A DNA stretch of 64,000 nucleotides. It comes from Flavobacteriaceae bacterium UBA4022 (GTDB lineage Bacteria; Bacteroidota; Bacteroidia; Flavobacteriales; Flavobacteriaceae). The notes beneath the pieces were generated by a model. The model saw nothing but the letters and a program-made list of their open reading frames with translations. It was not told the DNA's origin and ran no database searches. This document shows, in pieces, positions 9,412-17,492 of the stretch; within the stretch, counting starts at the first letter, position 1, and the number at the start of each line of letters is the position of its first letter. The translations under genes were made by a program, and so were the position numbers. The stretch is from the NCBI GenBank assembly GCA_002384055.1, contig DGAU01000010.1, positions 2,282 to 66,281 on the forward strand, given 5' to 3'.

Positions 9412-10713
9412 ATGAGTATAGTCGCTATTGTCGGAAGACCCAATGTGGGCAAATCTACCTTGTTTAATCGCATGATTCAACGACGGGAGGCTATTGTAGA
9501 TGCTGTCAGCGGTGTGACGCGCGATCGTCATTACGGAAAGAGTGACTGGAATGGCAAATCATTTTCTTTAATTGATACCGGAGGTTATGTCGTGGGTAGT
9601 GACGATATATTTGAAGCCGAAATAGACAAGCAAGTCAAATTGGCCATCGAGGAGGCTGATGCCATCATTTTTATGGTGGATGTCGAACACGGCATCACTG
9701 GGATGGATCAAGAGGTCGCTGATTTGTTGCGCAAAAGTAACAAGCCTTATTTTTTGGCAGTTAATAAAGTAGATAGTGCAAAGCGCGAACAAGATGCCGT
9801 AGAATTTTATGGTCTTGGAGTAGAGCGTTTTTTTACCATTTCTAGCATTAACGGCAGTGGTACTGGAGATTTATTGGATGAAGTTGTTCTGGTTCTTCCT
9901 GAAGAAGAAGAGAAAGAGGAGTCTGACTTGCCGCGATTTGCTGTTGTGGGTCGTCCCAACGCCGGAAAATCATCTTTTATTAATGCCCTGATCGATCAGG
10001 AGCGTTTTGTGGTTACAGATATTGCGGGAACCACTCGTGACAGTATGGACACGCGTTACAACCGATTTGGTTTTGAATTTAATTTGGTAGATACCGCGGG
10101 AATTAGAAAGAAAAGTCGCGTTAAAGAGGACTTAGAATTTTATAGTGTCATGCGCAGTGTTCGTGCCATCGAACATTGTGACGTAGTTTTGTTATTGTTA
10201 GATGCCACAAGAGGTTTTGACGGACAAGTGCAGAACATATTTTGGTTGGCCCAGCGCAATAACAAAGGTATTGTGATCTTGGTCAACAAATGGGATTTGG
10301 TAGAAAAGGACCACAAGACCACCAATGAACTTGAGCAATATATTAAGAGTCAATGTGAGCCTTTTGTTGATGTGCCGATTGTCTTTATCAGTGCCTTGTC
10401 TAAGCAACGTATTTTCAAAGCGATTGAAACCGCGGTACAGGTTTATGAAAACCGGACCAAGAAAGTAAAAACAAGTGTCCTTAATGACACCATGCTCCCG
10501 ATAATTCTGGCAACACCGCCACCAGCGATCAAAGGGAAATATGTCAAGATTAAGTTTTGCACACAATTACCGACACCTTATCCGAGTTTTGCATTTTTTG
10601 CCAATCTTCCACAGTATGTGAAGGAGCCCTACAAGCGATTCTTAGAGAACCAGCTTCGGTCACATTTTGACTTTAACGGCGTTCCCATTACAGTTTATTT
10701 ACGAAAGAAATAG
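9412..10713 (+). CDS. der: GTPase Der (EngA)
   Basis: A 433-residue protein with two GTPase domains in tandem and a C-terminal KH-like domain, the layout unique to Der. The first P-loop is GRPNVGKSTLFNR near residue 8 and the second GRPNAGKSSFINAL near residue 182; G3 motifs are DTGG and DTAG, G4 motifs NKVD and NKWD. An acidic linker (EEEEKEES) separates the two. Der is needed for 50S ribosomal subunit assembly. It follows era and ends 12 bases from the convergent merR-like gene. Confidence 0.95.
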   Translation: MSIVAIVGRPNVGKSTLFNRMIQRREAIVDAVSGVTRDRHYGKSDWNGKSFSLIDTGGYVVGSDDIFEAEIDKQVKLAIEEADAIIFMVDVEHGITGMDQEVADLLRKSNKPYFLAVNKVDSAKREQDAVEFYGLGVERFFTISSINGSGTGDLLDEVVLVLPEEEEKEESDLPRFAVVGRPNAGKSSFINALIDQERFVVTDIAGTTRDSMDTRYNRFGFEFNLVDTAGIRKKSRVKEDLEFYSVMRSVRAIEHCDVVLLLLDATRGFDGQVQNIFWLAQRNNKGIVILVNKWDLVEKDHKTTNELEQYIKSQCEPFVDVPIVFISALSKQRIFKAIETAVQVYENRTKKVKTSVLNDTMLPIILATPPPAIKGKYVKIKFCTQLPTPYPSFAFFANLPQYVKEPYKRFLENQLRSHFDFNGVPITVYLRKK

Positions 10714-10725
10714 AAGTCAAAAGAC

Positions 10726-11055
10726 CTATAATTGTCCTTTGATTTTGAGTAATTCGGCTCTGACAGATTCCAACTTTTGGATGATGTCAAAATTGCTGTT
10801 GTCCTCTTTTTTGCGGTCTTTCAAATGGGTTTTAGCGCCATCGAGCGTAAAACCGCGTTCTTTAACCAAGTGATAGATCAGTTTGAGATTTTTGACATCT
10901 TCTGCGGTAAATTTTCGATTACCCTTGGCGTTTTTTTTTGGCTGTAGGACATCAAATTCTTTTTCCCAAAAACGAATCAAGGAGGTGTTGACCTCCATGG
11001 CTTTGGCGAGTTCACCAATAGTATAATACCGTTTTTCTGGGAGGTCAAGATGCAT
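10726..11055 (-). CDS. MerR-family transcriptional regulator
   Basis: A 109-residue protein beginning with a MerR-type winged helix: YYTIGELAKAMEVNTSLIRFW (tyrosine-rich start and the recognition helix), then GNRKFTAEDV and a helix. There is no effector-binding domain, only a short coiled region that probably dimerises. Such short MerR proteins are common in Bacteroidota next to an M23 peptidase, as here: its ATG overlaps the stop of the upstream peptidase gene by one base (TAATG), so both are co-translated. Target genes are unknown. Confidence 0.8.
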   Translation of the reverse strand: MHLDLPEKRYYTIGELAKAMEVNTSLIRFWEKEFDVLQPKKNAKGNRKFTAEDVKNLKLIYHLVKERGFTLDGAKTHLKDRKKEDNSNFDIIQKLESVRAELLKIKGQL

Positions 11056-12032
11056 TAATCCAGGGATTGATTTTCTTGTTGCGACAGGGCCAAAATTTTG
11101 GCGTATTCCTCTGGCGTAAGATTGCCATAATAGAAGTTGATCGGGTTGATCCGTCGACCATCTTTAAAAATCTCGTAATGCAAATGAGGGGCTTCACTTC
11201 GGCCGGTACTGCCGACAAAGCCAATGAGATCTCCCCGTTTGATCCGCTGACCACGTCTGACATTGTATTTGTAGAGGTGGGCATAAAGGCTCACATACCC
11301 AAAACCATGATCGATACGAATGTGTTTGCCGTAACCCGAAGAGCGGTTGTCTACTCTTTTGACAATACCATCACCTGAGGCATATACAGGAGTGCCTCGT
11401 GGGGCAGTAAAGTCCATACCGTAATGGAACTTGCGTGCCTTAGTAAAGGGGTCCCTACGGTAGCCATATCCAGAGGCCATTCGTGTAAGGTTTTCGTTAT
11501 TGACAGGCTGAATCGCCGGTATTGCTTCCAGTAACTTTTGTTTTTCAGTGGCCATTGCGGCGATCTCATCTAGGGAACGCGATTGCACCACGATTTGTTT
11601 GGTCAGGATATCTAAGCGCTTGCTGGTATTGATCAGGAGTTGTGAATTGTCAAATCCCTCTAAATCTTTGTAACGATTGACCCCGCCAAATCCTGCCTTG
11701 CGCTGTTCTTCTGGAATGGGATTAGATTCAAAATAAACACGGTATAAATTGTTGTCGCGCTCGGCCAATTCTTCAAGCACTTGTTCGGCTTGGTCCATTT
11801 TTTTATCAAGCAGATCGTATTGGAGTTCCATTTGAGCGAACTCACGGCGCAGTTCACGCTCTTTAGGAGTCTGGATGTTAGGAATATTGATATAAGCCAA
11901 TAGCAGGAGGAACCCGCTCAGCACAACGCCGACCAAAGTCAAGAAAAATAAACCGATTTTCCGTCCGCGTTTTGGTTGTATTTTGCGGTAGGAAAGCGTC
12001 TCACTATCGTAGTAATATTTTACCTTAGACAT
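11055..12032 (-). CDS. membrane-anchored M23 peptidase
   Basis: A 325-residue protein with a basic cytoplasmic start, one transmembrane segment at about residues 27-48, a periplasmic coiled coil at about 55-100 and a C-terminal LytM/M23 domain. Zinc-binding motifs are HYGMD (His and Asp) and HLHYE (HxH), with GYGYRRDPF at the start of the domain as in active enzymes. It should cleave peptidoglycan cross-bridges or regulate another hydrolase during growth. A good promoter lies between it and the divergent alaS. It heads an operon with the MerR-like regulator. Confidence 0.88.
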   Translation of the reverse strand: MSKVKYYYDSETLSYRKIQPKRGRKIGLFFLTLVGVVLSGFLLLLAYINIPNIQTPKERELRREFAQMELQYDLLDKKMDQAEQVLEELAERDNNLYRVYFESNPIPEEQRKAGFGGVNRYKDLEGFDNSQLLINTSKRLDILTKQIVVQSRSLDEIAAMATEKQKLLEAIPAIQPVNNENLTRMASGYGYRRDPFTKARKFHYGMDFTAPRGTPVYASGDGIVKRVDNRSSGYGKHIRIDHGFGYVSLYAHLYKYNVRRGQRIKRGDLIGFVGSTGRSEAPHLHYEIFKDGRRINPINFYYGNLTPEEYAKILALSQQENQSLD

Positions 12033-12091
12033 AATTTAAAAAGTCCTATTTTTGCGTTTAAATAAGGTGATTCCAAAGATTGAACGCCTCG

Positions 12092-12120
12092 CAAATATAA
12101 AAATTGTTTGCCAGACTCAA
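12092..12120 (-). promoter_or_regulatory. promoter of the M23 peptidase operon
   Basis: On the minus strand TTG (plus 12118-12120) is followed after 18 bases by TATATTTG (plus 12092-12099), an excellent match to the Bacteroidota promoter. It gives a leader of about 55 bases before the peptidase ATG. Confidence 0.6.
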
Positions 12121-12152
12121 CCTTTGAGCCCTAATTCTCTTAATAAAGATAT

Positions 12153-14765
12153 ATGACTGCTCACGTAATTCGTCAGAAATTTTTAGATTTTTTCAAAACC
12201 AAAGGGCATGAAATCGTGTCCTCAGCACCTATGGTGATCAAAGGCGATCCGACTTTGATGTTTACCAATGCGGGGATGAATCAGTTCAAAGAATATTTTT
12301 TGGGGAACAAAGCGGTGACCAATCCCCGAATCACTGACACCCAAAAATGTCTGCGCGTCAGTGGCAAACACAATGATCTAGAAGAGGTGGGGATGGATAC
12401 CTACCACCATACGATGTTTGAAATGTTGGGCAACTGGAGTTTTGGTGATTATTTTAAGAAAGATGCTATCGAGTGGGCCTGGGAATTATTGACCAATGTT
12501 TATCAAATCGATAAAAAATCCTTGTACATCACTGTTTTCGAGGGCGATGCGGAAGAAGGACTTGAACGCGATCAGGAGGCCTATGACCTTTGGAGCAATA
12601 TGGTCGCACAGGACCATATCATTGACGGGAACAAGAAAGATAACTTTTGGGAAATGGGAGACCAAGGCCCTTGTGGTCCCTGCAGTGAGATCCATGTGGA
12701 CTTGCGCTCTGATCAAGAAAAGGAGCAGATCTCTGGGGCAGAATTGGTCAACAAAGACCACCCTTTGGTCATTGAGATTTGGAATTTGGTCTTTATGCAA
12801 TTCAACCGTAAGGCTGATCGTAGTTTAGAAAAATTACCGGCCCAGCACGTGGATACTGGAATGGGTTTTGAACGTTTGTGTATGGTGCTGCAAGGCAAGA
12901 CCAGTAATTACGATACGGATGTCTTTACTCCAATCATTGCTGAGATAGAATCGATTACCAGCCATACCTATGGCAAGGACCATAAAACAGATGTCGCCAT
13001 GCGGGTGATTGCCGATCACGTGCGCGCAGTGGCCTTTTCTATTGCCGATGGTCAGCTCCCCAGTAATTCTGGAGCGGGTTATGTGATCCGCCGCATTTTG
13101 CGTCGTGCGATACGTTATGGTTACACATTCTTAGCGGTCAATGAACCATTTATGTACCATTTGGCCGCAACCTTAACCAAAATGATGGGCGAGGCTTTTC
13201 CCGAACTGGTCCGGGAACAAAATTTAATCCAGAATGTCATTCGTGAAGAAGAATTGTCCTTTTTGAGAACCCTGGATCAAGGACTTGTCCTTTTGGATCA
13301 GGTGATTGAACAATGCGCGACAAAGACGGTATCGGGAGCAAAGGCCTTTGAACTCTATGATACGTATGGTTTTCCTATAGATTTGACGGCACTAATTCTG
13401 CGTGAACGTGGCTTTGATCTGGATCATGATGGTTTTGTACAAGCGCTCGAAAAACAAAAGACACGATCGCGTGCGGCAACCAAAATACAAACAGGTGACT
13501 GGGTTATATTGACCGATGACCAAGCGCAAGATTTTGTTGGTTTTGATGCTTTACAAGCGGACGTGCACTTAGTCAAATACCGAAAAATAGAAAGTAAAAA
13601 AGACGGAGCGTTATTTCAGTTGGTCTTTAATCAAACCCCCTTTTACCCTGAGGGTGGTGGACAAGTTGGGGATAAAGGTTATTTGGAATCCAGCAATGGA
13701 GAAGTGACCTATATCATAGATACCAAAAAAGAAAATAATCTGATTGTTCATTTTGCCAAAAGCCTACCCAAGGTCTTGGATCAGGGTTTGCGTGCTGTGG
13801 TAGAGGCGAAACAGCGTGCCCATACCCAGGCCAATCATACCGCGACGCATTTGTTGCATCAGGCCTTGCGTCACGTTTTAGGAACACATGTCACGCAGAA
13901 GGGATCGATGGTTCATAGCGGTAATTTGCGTTTTGATTTTTCCCATTTCGCCAAAATGACCGACGACGAACTTCAGCAAGTTGAAGCCTTCGTCAATACG
14001 CGTATTCGGGATGGTCTTTTGCTCGAAGAGCATCGTGCGATGCCTTATGATGCGGCCATTGAAATGGGTGCGATGGCGCTCTTTGGAGAGAAATATGAGG
14101 ATGCCGTGCGCACCATTAAATTTGGAAATTCTATAGAATTATGTGGGGGGACCCATGTGCCCAATACGGCCGATATATGGCATTTCATCATTACCTCCGA
14201 AGCTGCTGTAGCCAGTGGTATTCGGCGTATTGAAGCCATTACCGGTCAGGCAGCCAAAGACTTTTTTGAAGCGCGCGCTGCGGCCTATAAATCCGTTCAG
14301 AAACTTCTGAATCAGACGGTTGATCCTGTGGCAGCTATCGAAAAGATGCAATTGGAGTTGACGGAATTGACTAAGCAAAATCAGTTGCTGGTCAAACAAA
14401 AGGCACAGGGACTCAAAGGCCAGCTCAAGGCTGAGGTAGTATCGATTAATGGCGTTAACTTCTTAGCAACCCATATCGACTTAGACGCTGCCAGCCAGAA
14501 AGATTTGGCATTTGAATTGGGACAAGACATCAAAGATTTATTTTTGATTTTTGCCAGTCAAGAACCAAACAAAGCATTGCTCACGTGTTATGTCTCTAAA
14601 AACCTTGTCTCGGATCGAGGACTTAATGCGGCGACTATCGTGCGCGAACTCGGCCGTTTTATTCAGGGAGGTGGAGGAGGACAACCTTTCTTTGCCACAG
14701 CAGGAGGAAAGCAACCCCAAGGCCTAGATCAGGCGCTTGAAGCGGCACGGGAATACCTCAAATAA
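12153..14765 (+). CDS. alaS: alanyl-tRNA synthetase
   Basis: An 870-residue class II synthetase of normal length. The N-terminal catalytic core holds motif 1-3 elements (FTNAGMNQFK, MDTYHHTMFEMLGNWSFGDYF, GMGFERL), followed by the tRNA-recognition helices. The editing domain carries the zinc motif HTATH near residue 564 and CGGTH near residue 665, and the C-Ala domain ends with GGGGGQPFFATAGG. It charges tRNA-Ala and clears Ser/Gly mischarging. Its stop overlaps the next ATG by one base (TAATG), so the GSCFA gene is translationally coupled to it. Confidence 0.97.
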   Translation: MTAHVIRQKFLDFFKTKGHEIVSSAPMVIKGDPTLMFTNAGMNQFKEYFLGNKAVTNPRITDTQKCLRVSGKHNDLEEVGMDTYHHTMFEMLGNWSFGDYFKKDAIEWAWELLTNVYQIDKKSLYITVFEGDAEEGLERDQEAYDLWSNMVAQDHIIDGNKKDNFWEMGDQGPCGPCSEIHVDLRSDQEKEQISGAELVNKDHPLVIEIWNLVFMQFNRKADRSLEKLPAQHVDTGMGFERLCMVLQGKTSNYDTDVFTPIIAEIESITSHTYGKDHKTDVAMRVIADHVRAVAFSIADGQLPSNSGAGYVIRRILRRAIRYGYTFLAVNEPFMYHLAATLTKMMGEAFPELVREQNLIQNVIREEELSFLRTLDQGLVLLDQVIEQCATKTVSGAKAFELYDTYGFPIDLTALILRERGFDLDHDGFVQALEKQKTRSRAATKIQTGDWVILTDDQAQDFVGFDALQADVHLVKYRKIESKKDGALFQLVFNQTPFYPEGGGQVGDKGYLESSNGEVTYIIDTKKENNLIVHFAKSLPKVLDQGLRAVVEAKQRAHTQANHTATHLLHQALRHVLGTHVTQKGSMVHSGNLRFDFSHFAKMTDDELQQVEAFVNTRIRDGLLLEEHRAMPYDAAIEMGAMALFGEKYEDAVRTIKFGNSIELCGGTHVPNTADIWHFIITSEAAVASGIRRIEAITGQAAKDFFEARAAAYKSVQKLLNQTVDPVAAIEKMQLELTELTKQNQLLVKQKAQGLKGQLKAEVVSINGVNFLATHIDLDAASQKDLAFELGQDIKDLFLIFASQEPNKALLTCYVSKNLVSDRGLNAATIVRELGRFIQGGGGGQPFFATAGGKQPQGLDQALEAAREYLK

Positions 14766-15712
14766 TGCGGTTTTTTACGCCATTAACGCCAATTGAATTT
14801 AATCACAAGATTGATTTTAATGCACGGATTTGTGCCTTAGGCTCCTGTTTTGCTCAAACTATTGGCGACCGACTCAATTATTATAAATGGGCAACGACCA
14901 TCAATCCATTTGGGGTTATTTTTCACCCATTGGCCATAGAAGCGATGGTGGAGCGCGCGGTGCATCACCGTGTATTTACCCAGGATGATTTGTACCGCTT
15001 TGGAGACACCTACCACGCTCTGGAGGTGCATTCAACGTTTATGGGCGATTCGCCAGAAACACTCCTGACCGATTTAAATGGCCAGCTCGACTTGCTCAGA
15101 ACAGGTCTATTGGAGGCATCACACTTATTGATCACCTACGGTACGGCCTATGGCTATCGGCTTAAATCGACCGACCAGGTGGTGGGTAATTGCCATAAAT
15201 TGCCACAAACCTTGTTTGACAAATATCTTTTGTCCCCTGAAGAATTACAAAGCAGTATGGAGCAGACTTTGGTACTTTTAAACCAAATCAATCCCCATGC
15301 TCAAGTAATTTTTACGGTATCACCAGTGCGTCACCTTAAGGATGGTGTTGTTGAAAATGGTCGCAGTAAGGCACAATTAATCAGCAGTGTTCATCAAGTT
15401 GTAGCCAAAGACAGTAACACGGTTTATTTTCCTGCTTATGAACTGATGATGGATGTCCTGAGGGATTATCGATTTTATGAGAAGGACATGATCCATCCCA
15501 ATGATCAGGCCAAGGATGTCATTTGGGAGCATTTTTGTAAGGCGGCTATCGATGATGCTTTAACCCCAATGATGAAAGCTATTGACGGGATACAAAAGGC
15601 AATGGCGCACCGCCCACAACACATCAATAGCGCAGAGCACCAGGCGTTTCTAGCCCAATTGGCACAACGCATACAAGATTTCCAGAAGCGTTATCCCCAC
15701 ATACAGTTTTAA
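14765..15712 (+). CDS. GSCFA-domain protein
   Basis: A 315-residue protein with the family-naming GSCFA motif at residues 27-31 (ALGSCFAQTIGDRL), NPFGVIFHP soon after, and a late DMIHPNDQAKD block. This arrangement resembles SGNH/GDSL hydrolases: Ser in block I, Asp and His near the end. The cellular substrate of GSCFA proteins is not established; a role in envelope or capsule modification has been supposed. It has no signal peptide. The coupling to alaS is by a one-base overlap. Confidence 0.85.
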   Translation: MRFFTPLTPIEFNHKIDFNARICALGSCFAQTIGDRLNYYKWATTINPFGVIFHPLAIEAMVERAVHHRVFTQDDLYRFGDTYHALEVHSTFMGDSPETLLTDLNGQLDLLRTGLLEASHLLITYGTAYGYRLKSTDQVVGNCHKLPQTLFDKYLLSPEELQSSMEQTLVLLNQINPHAQVIFTVSPVRHLKDGVVENGRSKAQLISSVHQVVAKDSNTVYFPAYELMMDVLRDYRFYEKDMIHPNDQAKDVIWEHFCKAAIDDALTPMMKAIDGIQKAMAHRPQHINSAEHQAFLAQLAQRIQDFQKRYPHIQF

Positions 15713-15713
15713 A

Positions 15714-15741
15714 CCCCCATTCTCTTGGCAACAATAGGGGG
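15714..15741. terminator. possible bidirectional terminator between GSCFA gene and metK
   Basis: CCCCCATT at 15714-15721 can pair with AATAGGGGG at 15733-15741 around a short loop, with one bulged base. It sits between two convergent genes. The T-tracts are poor, so the call is tentative. Confidence 0.35.
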
Positions 15742-15812
15742 CTTAATCTGTACTCAGTTTAAACTCGTGAATTTTAACACCACAAAAAAAACAACTCTTT
15801 TATTCAGGAGGC

Positions 15813-17072
15813 TTAGTTCAGGTCAAAAGCTTTTTTGACTTGGTCGACAAAATCTAGCTTTTCCCACGTGAATAATTCAACTTCTTTGGTGATGCATGTT
15901 TTGTCTGGACGGTAAAACGTTTTGGTAATCACCTCAGGCGTGCGCCCCATGTGGCCGTAAGCTGCTGTTTCTAAATAGATGGGTTGTCTCAGTTTCAGGC
16001 GTTTTTCGATCGCTGCCGGACGCAGGTCAAATAAGGTGAGAATTTTTTGTGCAATAACGCCGTCTTTGAGCGCCACGTTGGCTGTACCATAAGTGTTTAC
16101 AAAGATCCCGACAGGCTGTGCAACGCCTATAGCATAGCTCACTTGGACCAAAATTTCGTCACAAACACCTGCCGCCACCATGTTTTTGGCAATGTGGCGT
16201 GTGGCATAGGCTGCTGAACGATCTACTTTACTTGGATCTTTACCCGAAAAAGCACCCCCGCCGTGGGCGCCTTTACCGCCGTATGTGTCGACAATAATTT
16301 TTCGCCCTGTAAGCCCCGTATCACCGTGTGGCCCACCAATCACAAATTTTCCGGTCGGGTTGATGTGGTAGGTGATGTCGTCGTTGAATAATTTTTGAAG
16401 CTCAGGTTTTAGTCGTGCTTTAACTCTTGGGATCAAAAGCGTCACGAGATCTTTTTTTATTTTGTCCAACATGATGGTTTCGTTGGGGTCAAAATCGTCG
16501 TGTTGGGTCGAAATGACAATGCTGTCGATACGTGCCGGAATATTTTCATCATTGTACTCAATGGTGACCTGGCTTTTGGAATCTGGTCTTAAATAAGTGA
16601 TGGCATCATTTTCGCGACGCATGGCCGCCAATTCGATCAATATCTTATGGGATAGGTCTAAGGCCAGGGGCATATAGTTATCCGTCTCTTTACTGGCATA
16701 ACCAAACATCATTCCTTGATCTCCAGCACCTTGTTCTTCTTTGGTCGCGCGGTCCACACCACGATTGATGTCGGCACTTTGTTCGTGAATGGCCGATAGA
16801 ACCCCACAGGAATTACCATCAAATTGATATTCACCCTTGGTGTAGCCTATTTTGTTGATGACATCACGGGCGATTTTTTGGACATCGAGGTAAACCTCGG
16901 ACTTTACCTCGCCAGCGAGGAAGACAAGGCCAGTAGTGACTAAGGTTTCACAGGCTACTTTCGATTCAGGATCAAAGGCCAAAAAGTGATCAATTAAAGC
17001 GTCACTAATTTGGTCCGCTACTTTGTCGGGATGTCCTTCAGAGACACTTTCAGAGGTAAAAAGATAAGCCAT
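15813..17072 (-). CDS. metK: S-adenosylmethionine synthase
   Basis: A 419-residue MetK. It has the N-terminal HPDKVADQISDA motif, the loop FDGNSCGVL, EQSADINRGVD, GAGDQGMMFGYA and the glycine-rich GGGAFSGKDPSKVDRSAAY signature, all conserved. It makes S-adenosylmethionine from methionine and ATP, the substrate of many enzymes including QueA and RlmN further along the window. The ATG at 17072 is preceded by a leader of about 110 bases that contains a probable SAM-sensing aptamer, so the enzyme appears to be under feedback control by its own product. Confidence 0.97.
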   Translation of the reverse strand: MAYLFTSESVSEGHPDKVADQISDALIDHFLAFDPESKVACETLVTTGLVFLAGEVKSEVYLDVQKIARDVINKIGYTKGEYQFDGNSCGVLSAIHEQSADINRGVDRATKEEQGAGDQGMMFGYASKETDNYMPLALDLSHKILIELAAMRRENDAITYLRPDSKSQVTIEYNDENIPARIDSIVISTQHDDFDPNETIMLDKIKKDLVTLLIPRVKARLKPELQKLFNDDITYHINPTGKFVIGGPHGDTGLTGRKIIVDTYGGKGAHGGGAFSGKDPSKVDRSAAYATRHIAKNMVAAGVCDEILVQVSYAIGVAQPVGIFVNTYGTANVALKDGVIAQKILTLFDLRPAAIEKRLKLRQPIYLETAAYGHMGRTPEVITKTFYRPDKTCITKEVELFTWEKLDFVDQVKKAFDLN

Positions 17073-17093
17073 AATATTTATTTATGGAGGTCA

Positions 17094-17138
17094 TCAAAAC
17101 TGAGTGCAAGCGAAGGAAGTAGATACTGCCTTTAGCAT
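17094..17138 (-). CDS. 14-codon ORF inside the metK leader (doubtful)
   Basis: An ATG whose bases lie in the conserved AAAUGCUAAAG core of the SAM aptamer opens a 14-codon frame ending in TGA at 17096-17094, 21 bases before the metK start. The peptide has no Met-rich or other regulatory pattern. It could be chance; if translated, it would link aptamer folding to ribosome entry. Confidence 0.15.
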   Translation of the reverse strand: MLKAVSTSFACTQF

Positions 17139-17180
17139 TTTTTTGGGAGGTTGCAATCAGTCAAATCTGTCCTCATTTAT
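17125..17180 (-). promoter_or_regulatory. SAM-II/SAM-V-type riboswitch in the metK leader
   Basis: Read on the minus strand, GAGG (plus 17174-17171) pairs with CCTC (17150-17147) as stem P1. The loop holds GATTTGACTGATTGCAA, and after an A-rich linker comes AAATGCTAAAGGCAGT. The loop ACTG (17161-17158) pairs with the downstream CAGT (17128-17125) as the pseudoknot. The GAUUU, UUGCAA and AAUGCUAAAG elements match the conserved core of SAM-II and SAM-V riboswitches. It starts within about 10 bases of the predicted transcript start and precedes metK, a fitting SAM-controlled gene. A CCTCC close to the metK start (17090-17086) could compete for the 5' GAGG. Confidence 0.7.
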
Positions 17181-17186
17181 AAGTCG

Positions 17187-17216
17187 TAAAGGTAGCCATT
17201 AAAACCCTTTTTCAAA
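17187..17216 (-). promoter_or_regulatory. promoter of metK
   Basis: On the minus strand TTTG (plus 17213-17216) is followed after 18 bases by TACCTTTA (plus 17187-17194), one base off TAnnTTTG. The predicted transcript starts just before the SAM aptamer. Confidence 0.55.
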
Positions 17217-17492
17217 AATATTTCGATTCAATTAGGGGATATGGGGTATTTTGAAAACCGATGCCGCCTCAAAAGCGCCTTAAATAGTAAGCCATAATCA
17301 AAGGCCCCTGTGATGTTATTCTCTTGATTCTCTTGTCACCAAAAAACCTGGCCGTCGTATAATAAAAAATATAAATAACTGTAATGTAGTTGTTTATGTG
17401 CTATTTAGCGATTTTGAGTTTCTGCTAAAGGCTTATTTGGACAAACTTTTTGGTTTGCCGTCCGCGTACTTTTATGCCAAACTAAAGTGCTT
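17217..17492. other. ilvD upstream region
   Basis: No gene is seen. It holds a tandem repeat of ATTCTCTTG near 17320-17335, a possible -7 element TACTTTTA at 17467-17474, and a hairpin GG-CAAAC/GTTTG-CC at about 17439-17459 without a T-tract. A 10-codon frame at 17396 has only three Ile/Leu codons, not enough to propose an attenuator. Confidence 0.4.

Noticed and set aside
17396..17428. 10-codon frame before ilvD as a branched-chain leader peptide
   Set aside because: Only three Ile/Leu codons and no terminator with T-tract; does not meet the pattern seen at pheA.
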